Part shown: in pieces, positions 1 to 6,665 of the stretch
Layout: each line of letters starts with the position of its first letter
Numbering within the stretch: the first letter of the stretch is position 1
Assembly (NCBI RefSeq): GCF_020179475.1
Contig: NZ_JAILXZ010000001.1
Coordinates: 620,001-684,000, forward strand
Direction of reading: 5' to 3'
Origin: Novosphingobium huizhouense
Lineage (GTDB): Bacteria > Pseudomonadota > Alphaproteobacteria > Sphingomonadales > Sphingomonadaceae
DNA length: 64,000 nt
Made by a program: the position numbers and the translations under genes
Notes under the pieces: generated by a model
What the model was told of the DNA's origin: nothing
Database searches by the model: none
The model's input: only the letters and a program-made list of their open reading frames with translations

Positions 1-1326
1 CGCCGGTCGCGCAGGTTCGTTCCGTTTCCCCAAGGCGCAAAGGTCCGGGTTCGCCGCCGGATGGTTTGGTGTGTGCCGTGCAGGCGCCAAACCCGTGCGC
101 GCCTTCCGAAGGCCGCCGCGCGGACGATCGCTTTCGCTTGTCGGAAGAGTTGGAGGCCCGAGCCGGAATCGAACCGGCGTAAACGGATTTGCAGAGCGCC
201 GGGGCGGCACTCCGACAGACACTAAGACTCTGAAATTGCGTAACTTTCTCGAATCCGTCGATGCGACGACGGGATCGATTGCCGCACCGAATCCCCCACC
301 TTTCGGAGGCATCAGGGCCTCATGGAACGCCAAGGCAGATAGCGCCGCATCGGCCAAAGTTTTGTCGTCCACATGGGCGTAGCGCAGTGTGGTCTGGATG
401 GTCTTGTGCCCCATCAGCTTTTGCAAGACCCGAATGTTCACGCCCGCTTGGACGGCACGGGTTGCGTAGGTGTGGCGACACGCATGGAACACGAAGGTCT
501 TGTCGGACCTGAGGCCCATCTTGGTCCGCGCAGCCTCCCAAGCCCGGTAGACCTGAGGGTAGCTAGGCATGGTGCGGACCAAGGGCGCTAGGACCCGATA
601 GAGGTCATCCGAGATTGGCACAGAGCGGGGAGAGCCGTTCTTTGTCTTCCACAGGTGGACCCAACGCGGCTGAACCTGATCGGGCTTGAGGCCGATTAGC
701 TCCGACGCTCGCAAGCCGGTCCTGATAGCCACATAGACGACAGTGGCGATGGGACCCGGAAGCAACTCCATCAGCCGAGCTTCTTCCTCGTAGGAGAGCC
801 AGCGAATGCGCCCCTCGTCTTCGTCGCGCCACTCTAGCTCTAGAGGGGGCGCGGTGCGGAAGTTGCGCTTCTTGCAGAACCGGAGGAACGCAGAGAGGCA
901 GGACAGATAGCGGTTGATCGTTCCTGGGGTAATTCCCCGCGCCGATAGTGTCGCAAGCAAGTCGTCCGCCGCTACGGCGTCGAAGTCGTCCAATGGGAGC
1001 TTAGGGCCGACGATCCCGACAATGCGGTCCAGCTTGAGGAAGCTCTCAGCTTCCGTAGCCTGCCCGACCCAGAGGATACCCCTCGCCCGCTTCGCTGCCT
1101 CTCCGAACGACAGACAGGAAGGCTTAGGGGTCGGAGGGGAAGCGGCGGGGACCGGGGAAGGCGTTGCGGCCTCGCGTCCTTCGAGTTGGTCAAGGAACGT
1201 CAGCTCTAGACGTTTGGCGTCCGACAGGGAGGACGCACGGCCCCTCATGCGCTGTCCGTTGGCTTGGACTTCCACACGGTAGCGTCCGGTTGGCTGGCCG
1301 TTCTTCTTGTCGGGGTAGATGGGCAT
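1..1326 (-). CDS. int: Tyrosine integrase, frame open at window edge
   Basis: Site-specific tyrosine recombinase, expected to insert and excise the element at tRNA-Cys. Read on the complement from ATG at 1326. It has a short N-terminal AP2-like arm-binding region, a core-binding region (about residues 70-180) and a catalytic domain: Arg206 in TGLRASEL, a TKNGSPRSVPIS beta-hairpin, His281-x-x-Arg284 (HACRHTYATR), Gly306-His307 and the nucleophile Tyr316 in LRYAHV. No stop codon occurs before position 1, so the frame crosses the 44-bp repeat (residues 378-392) and continues into flanking chromosome. In the excised circle the same frame would leave the repeat into element DNA and stop at TAA 6478-6480, giving about 406 residues. 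Confidence 0.93.
   Translation of the reverse strand, partial: MPIYPDKKNGQPTGRYRVEVQANGQRMRGRASSLSDAKRLELTFLDQLEGREAATPSPVPAASPPTPKPSCLSFGEAAKRARGILWVGQATEAESFLKLDRIVGIVGPKLPLDDFDAVAADDLLATLSARGITPGTINRYLSCLSAFLRFCKKRNFRTAPPLELEWRDEDEGRIRWLSYEEEARLMELLPGPIATVVYVAIRTGLRASELIGLKPDQVQPRWVHLWKTKNGSPRSVPISDDLYRVLAPLVRTMPSYPQVYRAWEAARTKMGLRSDKTFVFHACRHTYATRAVQAGVNIRVLQKLMGHKTIQTTLRYAHVDDKTLADAALSALAFHEALMPPKGGGFGAAIDPVVASTDSRKLRNFRVLVSVGVPPRRSANPFTPVRFRLGPPTLPTSESDRPRGGLRKARTGLAPARHTPNHPAANPDLCALGKRNEPARPA
151..194. repeat. attL: attL: 44-bp direct repeat of tRNA-Cys 3' half
   Basis: Identical over 44 bp to 6523-6566. It begins at the complement of the encoded CCA end and stops in the anticodon loop; bases on both sides (150/6522 and 195/6567) differ. 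It is the expected product of integrase crossover in the tRNA gene. The repeat lies inside the integrase reading frame. Confidence 0.88.
290..302. repeat. Candidate integrase arm-type site, left end
   Basis: The 13-mer AATCCCCCACCTT is repeated exactly at 6467-6479 near the other end, and its TCCCCCACC core occurs again at 6457-6465. Short direct repeats inboard of att cores are typical arm-type binding sites of tyrosine integrases. The role is inferred. This copy lies in integrase coding sequence downstream of the catalytic Tyr codon. Confidence 0.35.
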
Positions 1327-1398
1327 TGCACCACAAGTAAGGCTTGCCCGAAACCGCTGCAATGGTTCAGAGTGAATGCAGCCAAAGGAGAGTGCAGA

Positions 1399-2136
1399 GT
1401 GAGCGACAACCCGATAACGAACGTACTCAATATTCTGCGACTCCTTAAGCACAATCAGATGCCGAATCACAACACATATGACAACGTGCGGAATTGGTGT
1501 GGCGATCAGCTAACAGAGGGGGCGGTCCTAAGGCTATTCGCATACGCGCTAGACCAGTGCCAAATGGCGACAGAAGCTATATTCTATAGCTCTTTGAGCC
1601 AAGAAGCAAAAGATGGCCTACTGCAGACAGTCCAGTCACTTAGGTCCTGCTTTTCACCGCAATCTGCGCAATCCTCTATTTCAAGCCATCTACCCCAAAT
1701 AGATTCTTCGATTTCATCGTTTGCCATCCTTGCTTCTGTTTACGGCGACCGGGGAACCACATCATCTAACAAAGACGTTACAGAATTATCTGAAGAGGTC
1801 CGGTCAGTTTATCGCAACTTCTCAGATGCCGATCCGCAAACCATACTGACCGAGATTGCAAAGCGTCACCTCAGTGTGCTTCTAACAACTCTGGACCATG
1901 TTGATGCGTTTGGCATCGATTCAGCGATGGCGGTCTATGCAGAACTCTTAGTTCGCCTAAAGACTGCCAGCCAATCTTCCGCGCCGGGAGAAGCAGAGAA
2001 GACGAAGGCCATTTGGCCTTCGATCCTGAAGTGGGGCGAGCGACTGTCGAAGATCGCTGAGGCTGTTGGAACCGGGAATAAGCTCTTAGAGAACGGTGGG
2101 GACCTTGCGCAGACACTGATCGGCTTTGGCAGCTAA
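1399..2136 (+). CDS. Hypothetical protein, 245 aa
   Basis: Not recognised. The start is taken as GTG 1399 because AAAGGAG lies 8 bases upstream; an open frame extends further upstream to 1264 but has no ribosome site there and overlaps the divergent integrase. The protein is soluble, mostly helical and acidic in the middle, with no membrane segment and no clear motif. Base composition is clearly lower in GC than the chromosome. It is divergent from the integrase with 72 bp between start codons, a typical cargo position in small integrative elements. A defence or regulatory cargo role is possible but nothing in the sequence proves it. Confidence 0.65.
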   Translation: MSDNPITNVLNILRLLKHNQMPNHNTYDNVRNWCGDQLTEGAVLRLFAYALDQCQMATEAIFYSSLSQEAKDGLLQTVQSLRSCFSPQSAQSSISSHLPQIDSSISSFAILASVYGDRGTTSSNKDVTELSEEVRSVYRNFSDADPQTILTEIAKRHLSVLLTTLDHVDAFGIDSAMAVYAELLVRLKTASQSSAPGEAEKTKAIWPSILKWGERLSKIAEAVGTGNKLLENGGDLAQTLIGFGS

Positions 2137-2434
2137 CCCGCGCCCTCTCACATCTAACAACAACAACGAGCAACGAGCCTTTAACGGCTTTTTGAAATCA
2201 CCTGTCCACAGCGACCGGGGGAACCCGCCAGCGCCGGAAAGGGGACCCGGAGAGGACCCGCAATCCTCATCGGGGGACCCAACGAAACCTAGCGCCCTTC
2301 CGCCTGCCCCTCGCCTCCCCCTGCATCTTTGGTCACTGAGCCTGTCGGACATTTCGCGCTGCCCGCTGTGGCGCTGTCCGGGCATTCCGCCCTCTGCCCA
2401 TCTTCGCTGTCGATGACTCAAAACTTCTAACCTT
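2137..2434. other. Intergenic region without a supported gene
   Basis: About 300 bases between the hypothetical gene and the recombinase leader. Open frames exist on both strands but they are proline/arginine-rich and lack ribosome sites. GGGGACCC-like words recur, as elsewhere in this element. I see no terminator or RNA gene I can support. Confidence 0.4.
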
Positions 2435-2469
2435 TGAGACATGCTGAAAGGAGGCGCAGGAATGTCTCA
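2435..2469. repeat. 8-bp inverted repeat before recombinase gene
   Basis: TGAGACAT (2435-2442) and ATGTCTCA (2462-2469) are perfect inverted copies separated by 19 bp, immediately upstream of the serine recombinase promoter. It could be a recombinase res/crossover subsite or an operator; the sequence does not distinguish these. Confidence 0.4.
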
Positions 2470-2482
2470 CAACCTATATTGA
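2462..2482 (+). CDS. Possible 6-codon leader peptide
   Basis: ATG 2462 follows AAAGGAGG (2447-2454) with 7 intervening bases, an ideal ribosome site, yet the frame (MSHNLY) ends at TGA 2480-2482, on top of the downstream promoter's -35 box. Such a strong ribosome site in front of six codons is unusual; it may be a leader peptide, or a decayed gene start. Low confidence that it is translated. Confidence 0.25.
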   Translation: MSHNLY

Positions 2483-2506
2483 CATATTTTGCGACTACCT
2501 CATATT
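2479..2506 (+). promoter_or_regulatory. Sigma-70 type promoter for serine recombinase
   Basis: TTGACA at 2479-2484, a 16-bp spacer and CATATT at 2501-2506 place transcription start near 2513, 28 bases before ATG 2541. This argues against an upstream TTG start at 2505, which lies inside the -10 box. Confidence 0.6.
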
Positions 2507-2540
2507 GCGCCCCATATCTTTAGAGACACAGGGGTTGTCT

Positions 2541-3122
2541 ATGAGCCGTATCGCCTACTTCCGTTGCAGCACTTCCGACCAGAGCGTCGAAGCGCAGCGC
2601 CACGCCCTCGGGGGGACCTTCGACAAGGAGTTTGCGGACGAAGGCATTAGCGGCGCTACGCTCGCCAAGGATCGTCCCGGCTTTGCTGCACTCCTGTCCT
2701 ACGTCCGTGAAGGCGATACCGTCTGCCTCTATGCCTTGGACCGCTTGGGGCGCGATGCACTGGACGTGCAGGCGACCGTGCGCTTCCTTCTGGACAAGGG
2801 CGTCATGCTAGACGTTCGCGGCCTTGGCATAATCGGTCGCGGCGCTGGTGAGATTGTGGTCGCTGTCCTTGCACAGATTGCAGACATGGAGCGCCAGCGG
2901 ATCAAGGAGCGGTGTGACGCCGGGCGCGAAGCCGCGCGGGACGCTTTGAAGGCTACCGGCAAGACCCACAGGGGCAAAGCGAGCCTTGGTCGTCCTAAGG
3001 CTGCGGACGATCCTGCGGCGGTCGTCGCTTGGCGTCGAGACAACGGCAAAAGCATTCGGGAAACCTGCGAACACTTTGGGCTATCGAAGGCCACGGTTGC
3101 CCGGTATTGTTCACAGTTATGA
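2541..3122 (+). CDS. Serine recombinase (resolvase/invertase family)
   Basis: A 193-residue DNA recombinase of the small serine family. The N-terminal catalytic domain shows YFRCST with the nucleophile Ser10 and Arg8, then LDRLGRDALD (about 66-75) and the RQRIKER helix before the DNA-binding part. The C-terminus (about 165-190) is a helix-turn-helix, GKSIRETCEHFGLSKATVAR. ATG 2541 sits just after a good promoter. It may resolve multimers of the excised circle or invert a segment. The stop overlaps the next start (ATGA), so the two genes are translationally coupled. A second recombinase besides the tyrosine integrase is notable for so small an element. Confidence 0.93.
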   Translation: MSRIAYFRCSTSDQSVEAQRHALGGTFDKEFADEGISGATLAKDRPGFAALLSYVREGDTVCLYALDRLGRDALDVQATVRFLLDKGVMLDVRGLGIIGRGAGEIVVAVLAQIADMERQRIKERCDAGREAARDALKATGKTHRGKASLGRPKAADDPAAVVAWRRDNGKSIRETCEHFGLSKATVARYCSQL

Positions 3123-3865
3123 GCCACGATCCAACCATCGAAGAAATACAACTGTATGACGGGATAACAAATCTGGCGAGCGTGTTGTGGACCGCCTCTG
3201 CGTCCGTGGAAGGATTAAGTACCAGTCCGAAGATGTTCTCCGTGATGCTGTTCAAGCGTCTATGGAGCAACCATCAAGGTTTTACGGTTCTTTGGAAAGA
3301 AGGACGGCAACTAGAAGCGGACATTATTCTTCGTTCCGCAGTCGAAGCTGCAATTTGCATCGCTGCCAATTTTAATTTGAAAGATGATTTCGTCACGCTC
3401 ATGCGGCAGGATGCAATCTATACGGCGCTCGGACAAATTAAGATGCACCGGGATGATGGAGATTTTGATTTCGTCCGAATGGCGGAAAAAGGCCTGCGAG
3501 AAATGCGCTCTAAGCTGCCCGCAGAAAAGAAGGCGGCAAAGCTTGACTGGAAAGAACTAGCTAACGCTGGGGGTGTTCCACAACTGTACGGTTTCCATCG
3601 CCATCTTTCTGGGTTTTCGTCGCATGTCACGGGATTTTCAATTTTGCGAGATGTAGACAACGCGGCGCTTAGACCTCTACAGGAGGAAACAAAAAGCCTC
3701 GCCAGACGGACCCACCTTATGATGATGGCCGCCGCAACACTCCACGGAACAATGATACACTCTGGCATGATCGACCAGCTTGAGATTTGCAGGCTTAGTA
3801 GCGCGTTGACCCTTCGGCTGAATGATGTGACAGCAAAAGGCTTGGATAGTCCGCCATTGCAATAA
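3119..3865 (+). CDS. DUF5677-like protein
   Basis: 248 residues from ATG 3119, which overlaps the recombinase stop by four bases; an open frame runs upstream to 3029 but only inside the recombinase gene. The helical segment around residues 30-85, with the motif LEADIILRSAVEAAICIAA, resembles the DUF5677 family, whose members occur in accessory and defence-associated contexts but have no established activity. No catalytic motif is obvious. GC content is clearly lower than in the recombinase, so the pair was probably assembled from different sources. Family call is by eye only. Confidence 0.7.
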   Translation: MSHDPTIEEIQLYDGITNLASVLWTASASVEGLSTSPKMFSVMLFKRLWSNHQGFTVLWKEGRQLEADIILRSAVEAAICIAANFNLKDDFVTLMRQDAIYTALGQIKMHRDDGDFDFVRMAEKGLREMRSKLPAEKKAAKLDWKELANAGGVPQLYGFHRHLSGFSSHVTGFSILRDVDNAALRPLQEETKSLARRTHLMMMAAATLHGTMIHSGMIDQLEICRLSSALTLRLNDVTAKGLDSPPLQ

Positions 3866-3980
3866 GTCCCTGATCGTCGAACGTTTACTTCGACGCTAAC
3901 CATCATTCTGCGTTGCCAAGGGAATCGACAGGACTCATACGCCCCCTGCATATCGCAATCAGTTTATACAGGGGACCACC

Positions 3981-4190
3981 TTGCAGCCTTCAGACTTCAC
4001 GCTCGCTACCGAATCCAACGTCTCGATCTATGACATGGGCGATGGGGACCTTGTGCTTTCCCAGCGCAACGAAGTGACCGGCAAGACCGAACGGCTTGCC
4101 CTCAGTCTGGACGACCTTCGCGCTATCGTCACGACCCTTGAAGCCTCCCGCTACGGCCAGCCGAAAAACACAGATCGTCTAGCCGCCTGA
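3981..4190 (+). CDS. Small hypothetical protein, 69 aa
   Basis: A frame from TTG 3981 encoding a small acidic protein with a beta-rich first half (SNVSIYDMGDGDLVLSQRN) and a helical LSLDDLRAIVTTLEAS segment. The upstream ribosome site is weak (GGGGACCACC). Codon use and reading quality suggest a real gene, perhaps a small regulator of the replication gene that follows 168 bases later. Not recognised. Confidence 0.5.
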   Translation: MQPSDFTLATESNVSIYDMGDGDLVLSQRNEVTGKTERLALSLDDLRAIVTTLEASRYGQPKNTDRLAA

Positions 4191-4358
4191 AAGCGACAGG
4201 CCATTCTCGCCAATTTTCCTTAGTTATTTCAGTGCAGAACGAAGGGCGAAGGCTTCCGATGGGGTAAGGTGGCGGACAGCCTCTCGCCCTTCCGGAAGCC
4301 TCACTATTTACTGTGACTTTCGAGCCTCCTGCCTATCCCAAACCGACAGACCCAATCC

Positions 4359-5702
4359 ATGACCACACAAGCCACGACAGACACAGGCCCGACCTATTCG
4401 GCTCAGGACCGCGAGGACATGAAGGCTGCGCCCTATGCGCCCCTTACCGCTCGTCCTTTGTCGAAGGCGGCTCAGGACCTGTGCGATGCGGTATTGGCGG
4501 AGGCGTTGGGCGCGATAGGCGAACGCCCTCTGAACAAGCGTAAGCTGGCCTTCGCAGCCCTTGTCCCCGACCTGATCGAACGGGACCCTCAGGACCGGGG
4601 AGGATGGGTGGGCAGACCCCTTAGCTCCAACTCCTTCAACGGTAGGGACATTGGCTACAAGCCCTTCGACAAGGTGTTCTGGGCGGCTGAAGGCCACGGC
4701 CTAATCGAAGTGGTCGTGGGGACCTCGCGCTTCGCCAAGTCCTCCTTCACCGACCGGGGATGGGTCCCAATGAAGGGGCAGGCAACTCGCTTCAGGGCAA
4801 CAGACAGTCTCCGCCAGCGGTTCGCAGACGCAGGGATAACAAGGGATACCTGGAGCGAGCATTTCGCCCGCGTGGCCCCTGTACGCGCACCTCTCGCGCC
4901 CGCCGTGGTCCTCAGGGCTTCATCGGAGCGCAATGGCCGGGAGACGCTAAAAGGGCGCGATATGCCTCTCCCCAAGTCGGACCCTAAGTGCATCGAAGCT
5001 GTGGACCGAATGGAGAGGATCAACGCCTACCTAGCAGCGCAGACCTTCGCGCCGATGGAGTCTGTGCGCCTCCAACGAGTCTTCAACAGAGGGGACGCTC
5101 CGGACTTCGATTGGAACCAAGGGGGCAGGATTTCAGGTCCCCACACCAACATGAAGAAGAAGACCGAAAGACCCTTCATCACGATTAACGGGGAAGCCAC
5201 GGTGGAGCTAGACTTTCGGTCCTGCCACCTGACGATCCTGTCGGGGCTAGGCCACCTTCCGGGCATTGAGCTTCCGGAAGACCCGTATGCAGTCGAAGGC
5301 ATTCCCCGCGCCGTTGTGAAGGCTTGGGTCACTATGGCCCTGAGCTACGGAAGGCGACACACGCGCTGGCCCACGGAGGCGGTAACGGACATGGCGAAGG
5401 ACGGTATCGACCTTCGGAAAGACTACCCGATAAGGAAGACCATAGATGCAATCCTGAAGGTCCTCCCCATCCTGCCTGAAGGAGACGAAGGGGTGGCTTT
5501 GGGTCTTGGTTGGGCAGACCTTCAATTCATCGAGAGCGAAATTATCCTGTCTGCAATGGAAACGCTGGCCTTCAAGCATGACGTTTCTTCGCTCCCGGTG
5601 CATGATTGCTTGATCGTACCTGATAAGGTTAAGGGTCTGGCGAAGGATGTCTTGCGGGATAGCTTCAAGGACAAGGTAGGGATTATCCCTGTTGTTGATT
5701 GA
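4359..5702 (+). CDS. Putative replication protein, PolA-like palm motifs
   Basis: 447 residues. The C-terminal half carries three motifs in the order and spacing of family A polymerase-type palms: motif A TVELDFRSCHLTIL (281-294, Asp285), motif B RAVVKAWVTMALSYG (317-331, Lys321, Tyr330-Gly331) and motif C VHDCLIV (414-420, His415-Asp416). Before motif A lies RVFNRGD...GGRISG (240-260), a feature I associate with replication-type proteins of plasmids and integrative elements. The N-terminal 200 residues look like a separate, partly helical domain. Likely role: initiating or performing DNA synthesis on the excised circle. Family membership is inferred from motifs alone; an inactive or RNA-polymerase-like palm cannot be excluded. 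Confidence 0.7.
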   Translation: MTTQATTDTGPTYSAQDREDMKAAPYAPLTARPLSKAAQDLCDAVLAEALGAIGERPLNKRKLAFAALVPDLIERDPQDRGGWVGRPLSSNSFNGRDIGYKPFDKVFWAAEGHGLIEVVVGTSRFAKSSFTDRGWVPMKGQATRFRATDSLRQRFADAGITRDTWSEHFARVAPVRAPLAPAVVLRASSERNGRETLKGRDMPLPKSDPKCIEAVDRMERINAYLAAQTFAPMESVRLQRVFNRGDAPDFDWNQGGRISGPHTNMKKKTERPFITINGEATVELDFRSCHLTILSGLGHLPGIELPEDPYAVEGIPRAVVKAWVTMALSYGRRHTRWPTEAVTDMAKDGIDLRKDYPIRKTIDAILKVLPILPEGDEGVALGLGWADLQFIESEIILSAMETLAFKHDVSSLPVHDCLIVPDKVKGLAKDVLRDSFKDKVGIIPVVD

Positions 5703-6114
5703 TAGGGTTATTCTTTCTGTATCACCTTCAGGGACTACAGCAGGCGTATCGAGAGATATGACATAAGGTCTTCACTACCTCACCTACTAGGGGTGGGCGA
5801 GGGGTATAACTAATTACCTTTCCGCATATCCGGCACACGGAACGTCCGTCCCATCCCCAAAGCCTTACAAATTGATGTTTACGTTAACCTACCCGATCCC
5901 CGCATTTGCGAGCGTTCGCAATAAGGATCGGCGGAAATACGTGCATTGGACCTCAAGCTCATGCTGCGGGAGGCATTGCGCTTCTTAAGCGTCAAACACC
6001 GACCCGCCCGCGCAGCCCCTGCGGAGTCCACACAGCGCAAGGAAGACAAGACGAACCCATCGCCCATGCAAGTCCCCCTTCGCGCTGTGTGACTCCCCTA
6101 GGGCAATCTAGGCC
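5703..6114. other. Noncoding right arm of element
   Basis: About 410 bases with no convincing gene. The first 180 bases are AT-richer than the surroundings. A nested inverted repeat lies at 5893-5931. The position downstream of the putative replication gene would suit a replication origin, but no iteron array is visible. Confidence 0.4.
5893..5931. repeat. Nested inverted repeat
   Basis: Outer arms CCGATCC (5893-5899) and GGATCGG (5925-5931) enclose inner arms TTGCGA (5906-5911) and TCGCAA (5916-5921). It could form a cruciform or hairpin, and could be an origin structure, an operator or a terminator. No T-run follows, so termination is less likely. Confidence 0.4.
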
Positions 6115-6372
6115 CTATGCGGCCTGATCCTCTGCCTTCCATTCTCTGATCCAGCGGCATCCACAAGACGGGGTGACATTGAACCGGGAGGCAAGGTCTG
6201 TTCCTGTGCAGCCGTTGACCATCCAGTAGAGGCGAGCGGCTTCGTTCCGGTCGTCGTACCGCGTAGCGTTGGTGATACGCTTGTGGTCGGAACGCTCTAC
6301 GGCCTATAAGGCGCGGCGCATACGGGTATGTAGGAAGCCCTCACGAGGCGTCCCGCCTACCGCCCTGCCCAT
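6115..6372 (-). pseudogene. HTH-like small gene with in-frame TAG
   Basis: On the complement, ATG 6372 opens a coherent frame of 86 codons interrupted only by TAG at 6304-6306 (codon 23). The downstream part reads as a small DNA-binding protein, with TGTDLASRFNVTP and CRWIREW resembling a helix-turn-helix. No alternative start follows the TAG until an internal ATG that would remove the first part of the helix. It sits beside attR, where excisionase-type genes are often found. Either a recent nonsense mutation or a sequencing error would explain it; a functional shorter product is less likely. Confidence 0.45.
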
Positions 6373-6456
6373 GATTCGGAGAGGGTCATCTCGGCTCCGG
6401 AGGGACCCATTGCACCGATGGAATTGCGGTCACAAAATCACCCGCGCAACATTGTG

Positions 6457-6479
6457 TCCCCCACCAAATCCCCCACCTT
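6457..6479. repeat. Candidate integrase arm-type sites, right end
   Basis: Two tandem TCCCCCACC copies (6457-6465 and 6469-6477) 12 bp apart, matching the copy at 292-300. They lie 46-66 bp inside attR. They may serve as integrase arm sites; the role is inferred. Confidence 0.35.
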
Positions 6480-6522
6480 AGGGGTTTTGATCGTTGTCGT
6501 TCGCGTAAGTTGTTGATTTTTC

Positions 6523-6566
6523 TGGAGGCCCGAGCCGGAATCGAACCGGCGTAAACGGATTTGCAG
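6523..6566. repeat. attR: attR: 44-bp direct repeat
   Basis: Second copy of the att repeat. It forms the 3' half of the intact tRNA-Cys gene, so the element supplied a replacement tRNA 3' end when it integrated. Confidence 0.88.
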
Positions 6567-6596
6567 TCCGGTGCGTAACCACTCCGCCATCGGGCC
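6523..6596 (-). tRNA. tRNA-Cys (GCA)
   Basis: On the complement: acceptor stem GGCCCGA/TCGGGCC, anticodon loop CTGCAAA with anticodon GCA, T-loop GGTTCGATTCC and an encoded CCA (6523-6525). 74 nt including CCA. It is the attachment site of the integrative element to its left. Confidence 0.95.
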
Positions 6597-6665
6597 TCGA
6601 TGCGCATGAGCGTGGAAGGGGGCGGTTAGCCGAGCGCGCTCCTGCCCGCAACGGGATTCTTCACC

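Larger units (their letters stand above)
151..6566. mobile_element. Integrative element in tRNA-Cys
   Basis: A 44-bp perfect direct repeat (151-194 and 6523-6566) brackets about 6.3 kb holding a tyrosine integrase, a serine recombinase, a polymerase-like protein and three genes of unknown or poorly known role. The repeat is the 3' half of a tRNA-Cys gene, from the anticodon loop to the encoded CCA; the whole tRNA survives at the right end. Integration into tRNA 3' ends is typical of tyrosine-integrase elements. No packaging, conjugation or capsid genes are visible. Several genes inside are less GC-rich than the flanks, which fits transfer. Whether it is a satellite, a mini-mobile element or a remnant is not settled by sequence. 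Confidence 0.85.

Noticed and set aside
2505..2540. TTG start 12 codons upstream for the serine recombinase
   Set aside because: It lies inside the -10 box of the apparent promoter, and the family N-terminus begins at ATG 2541.
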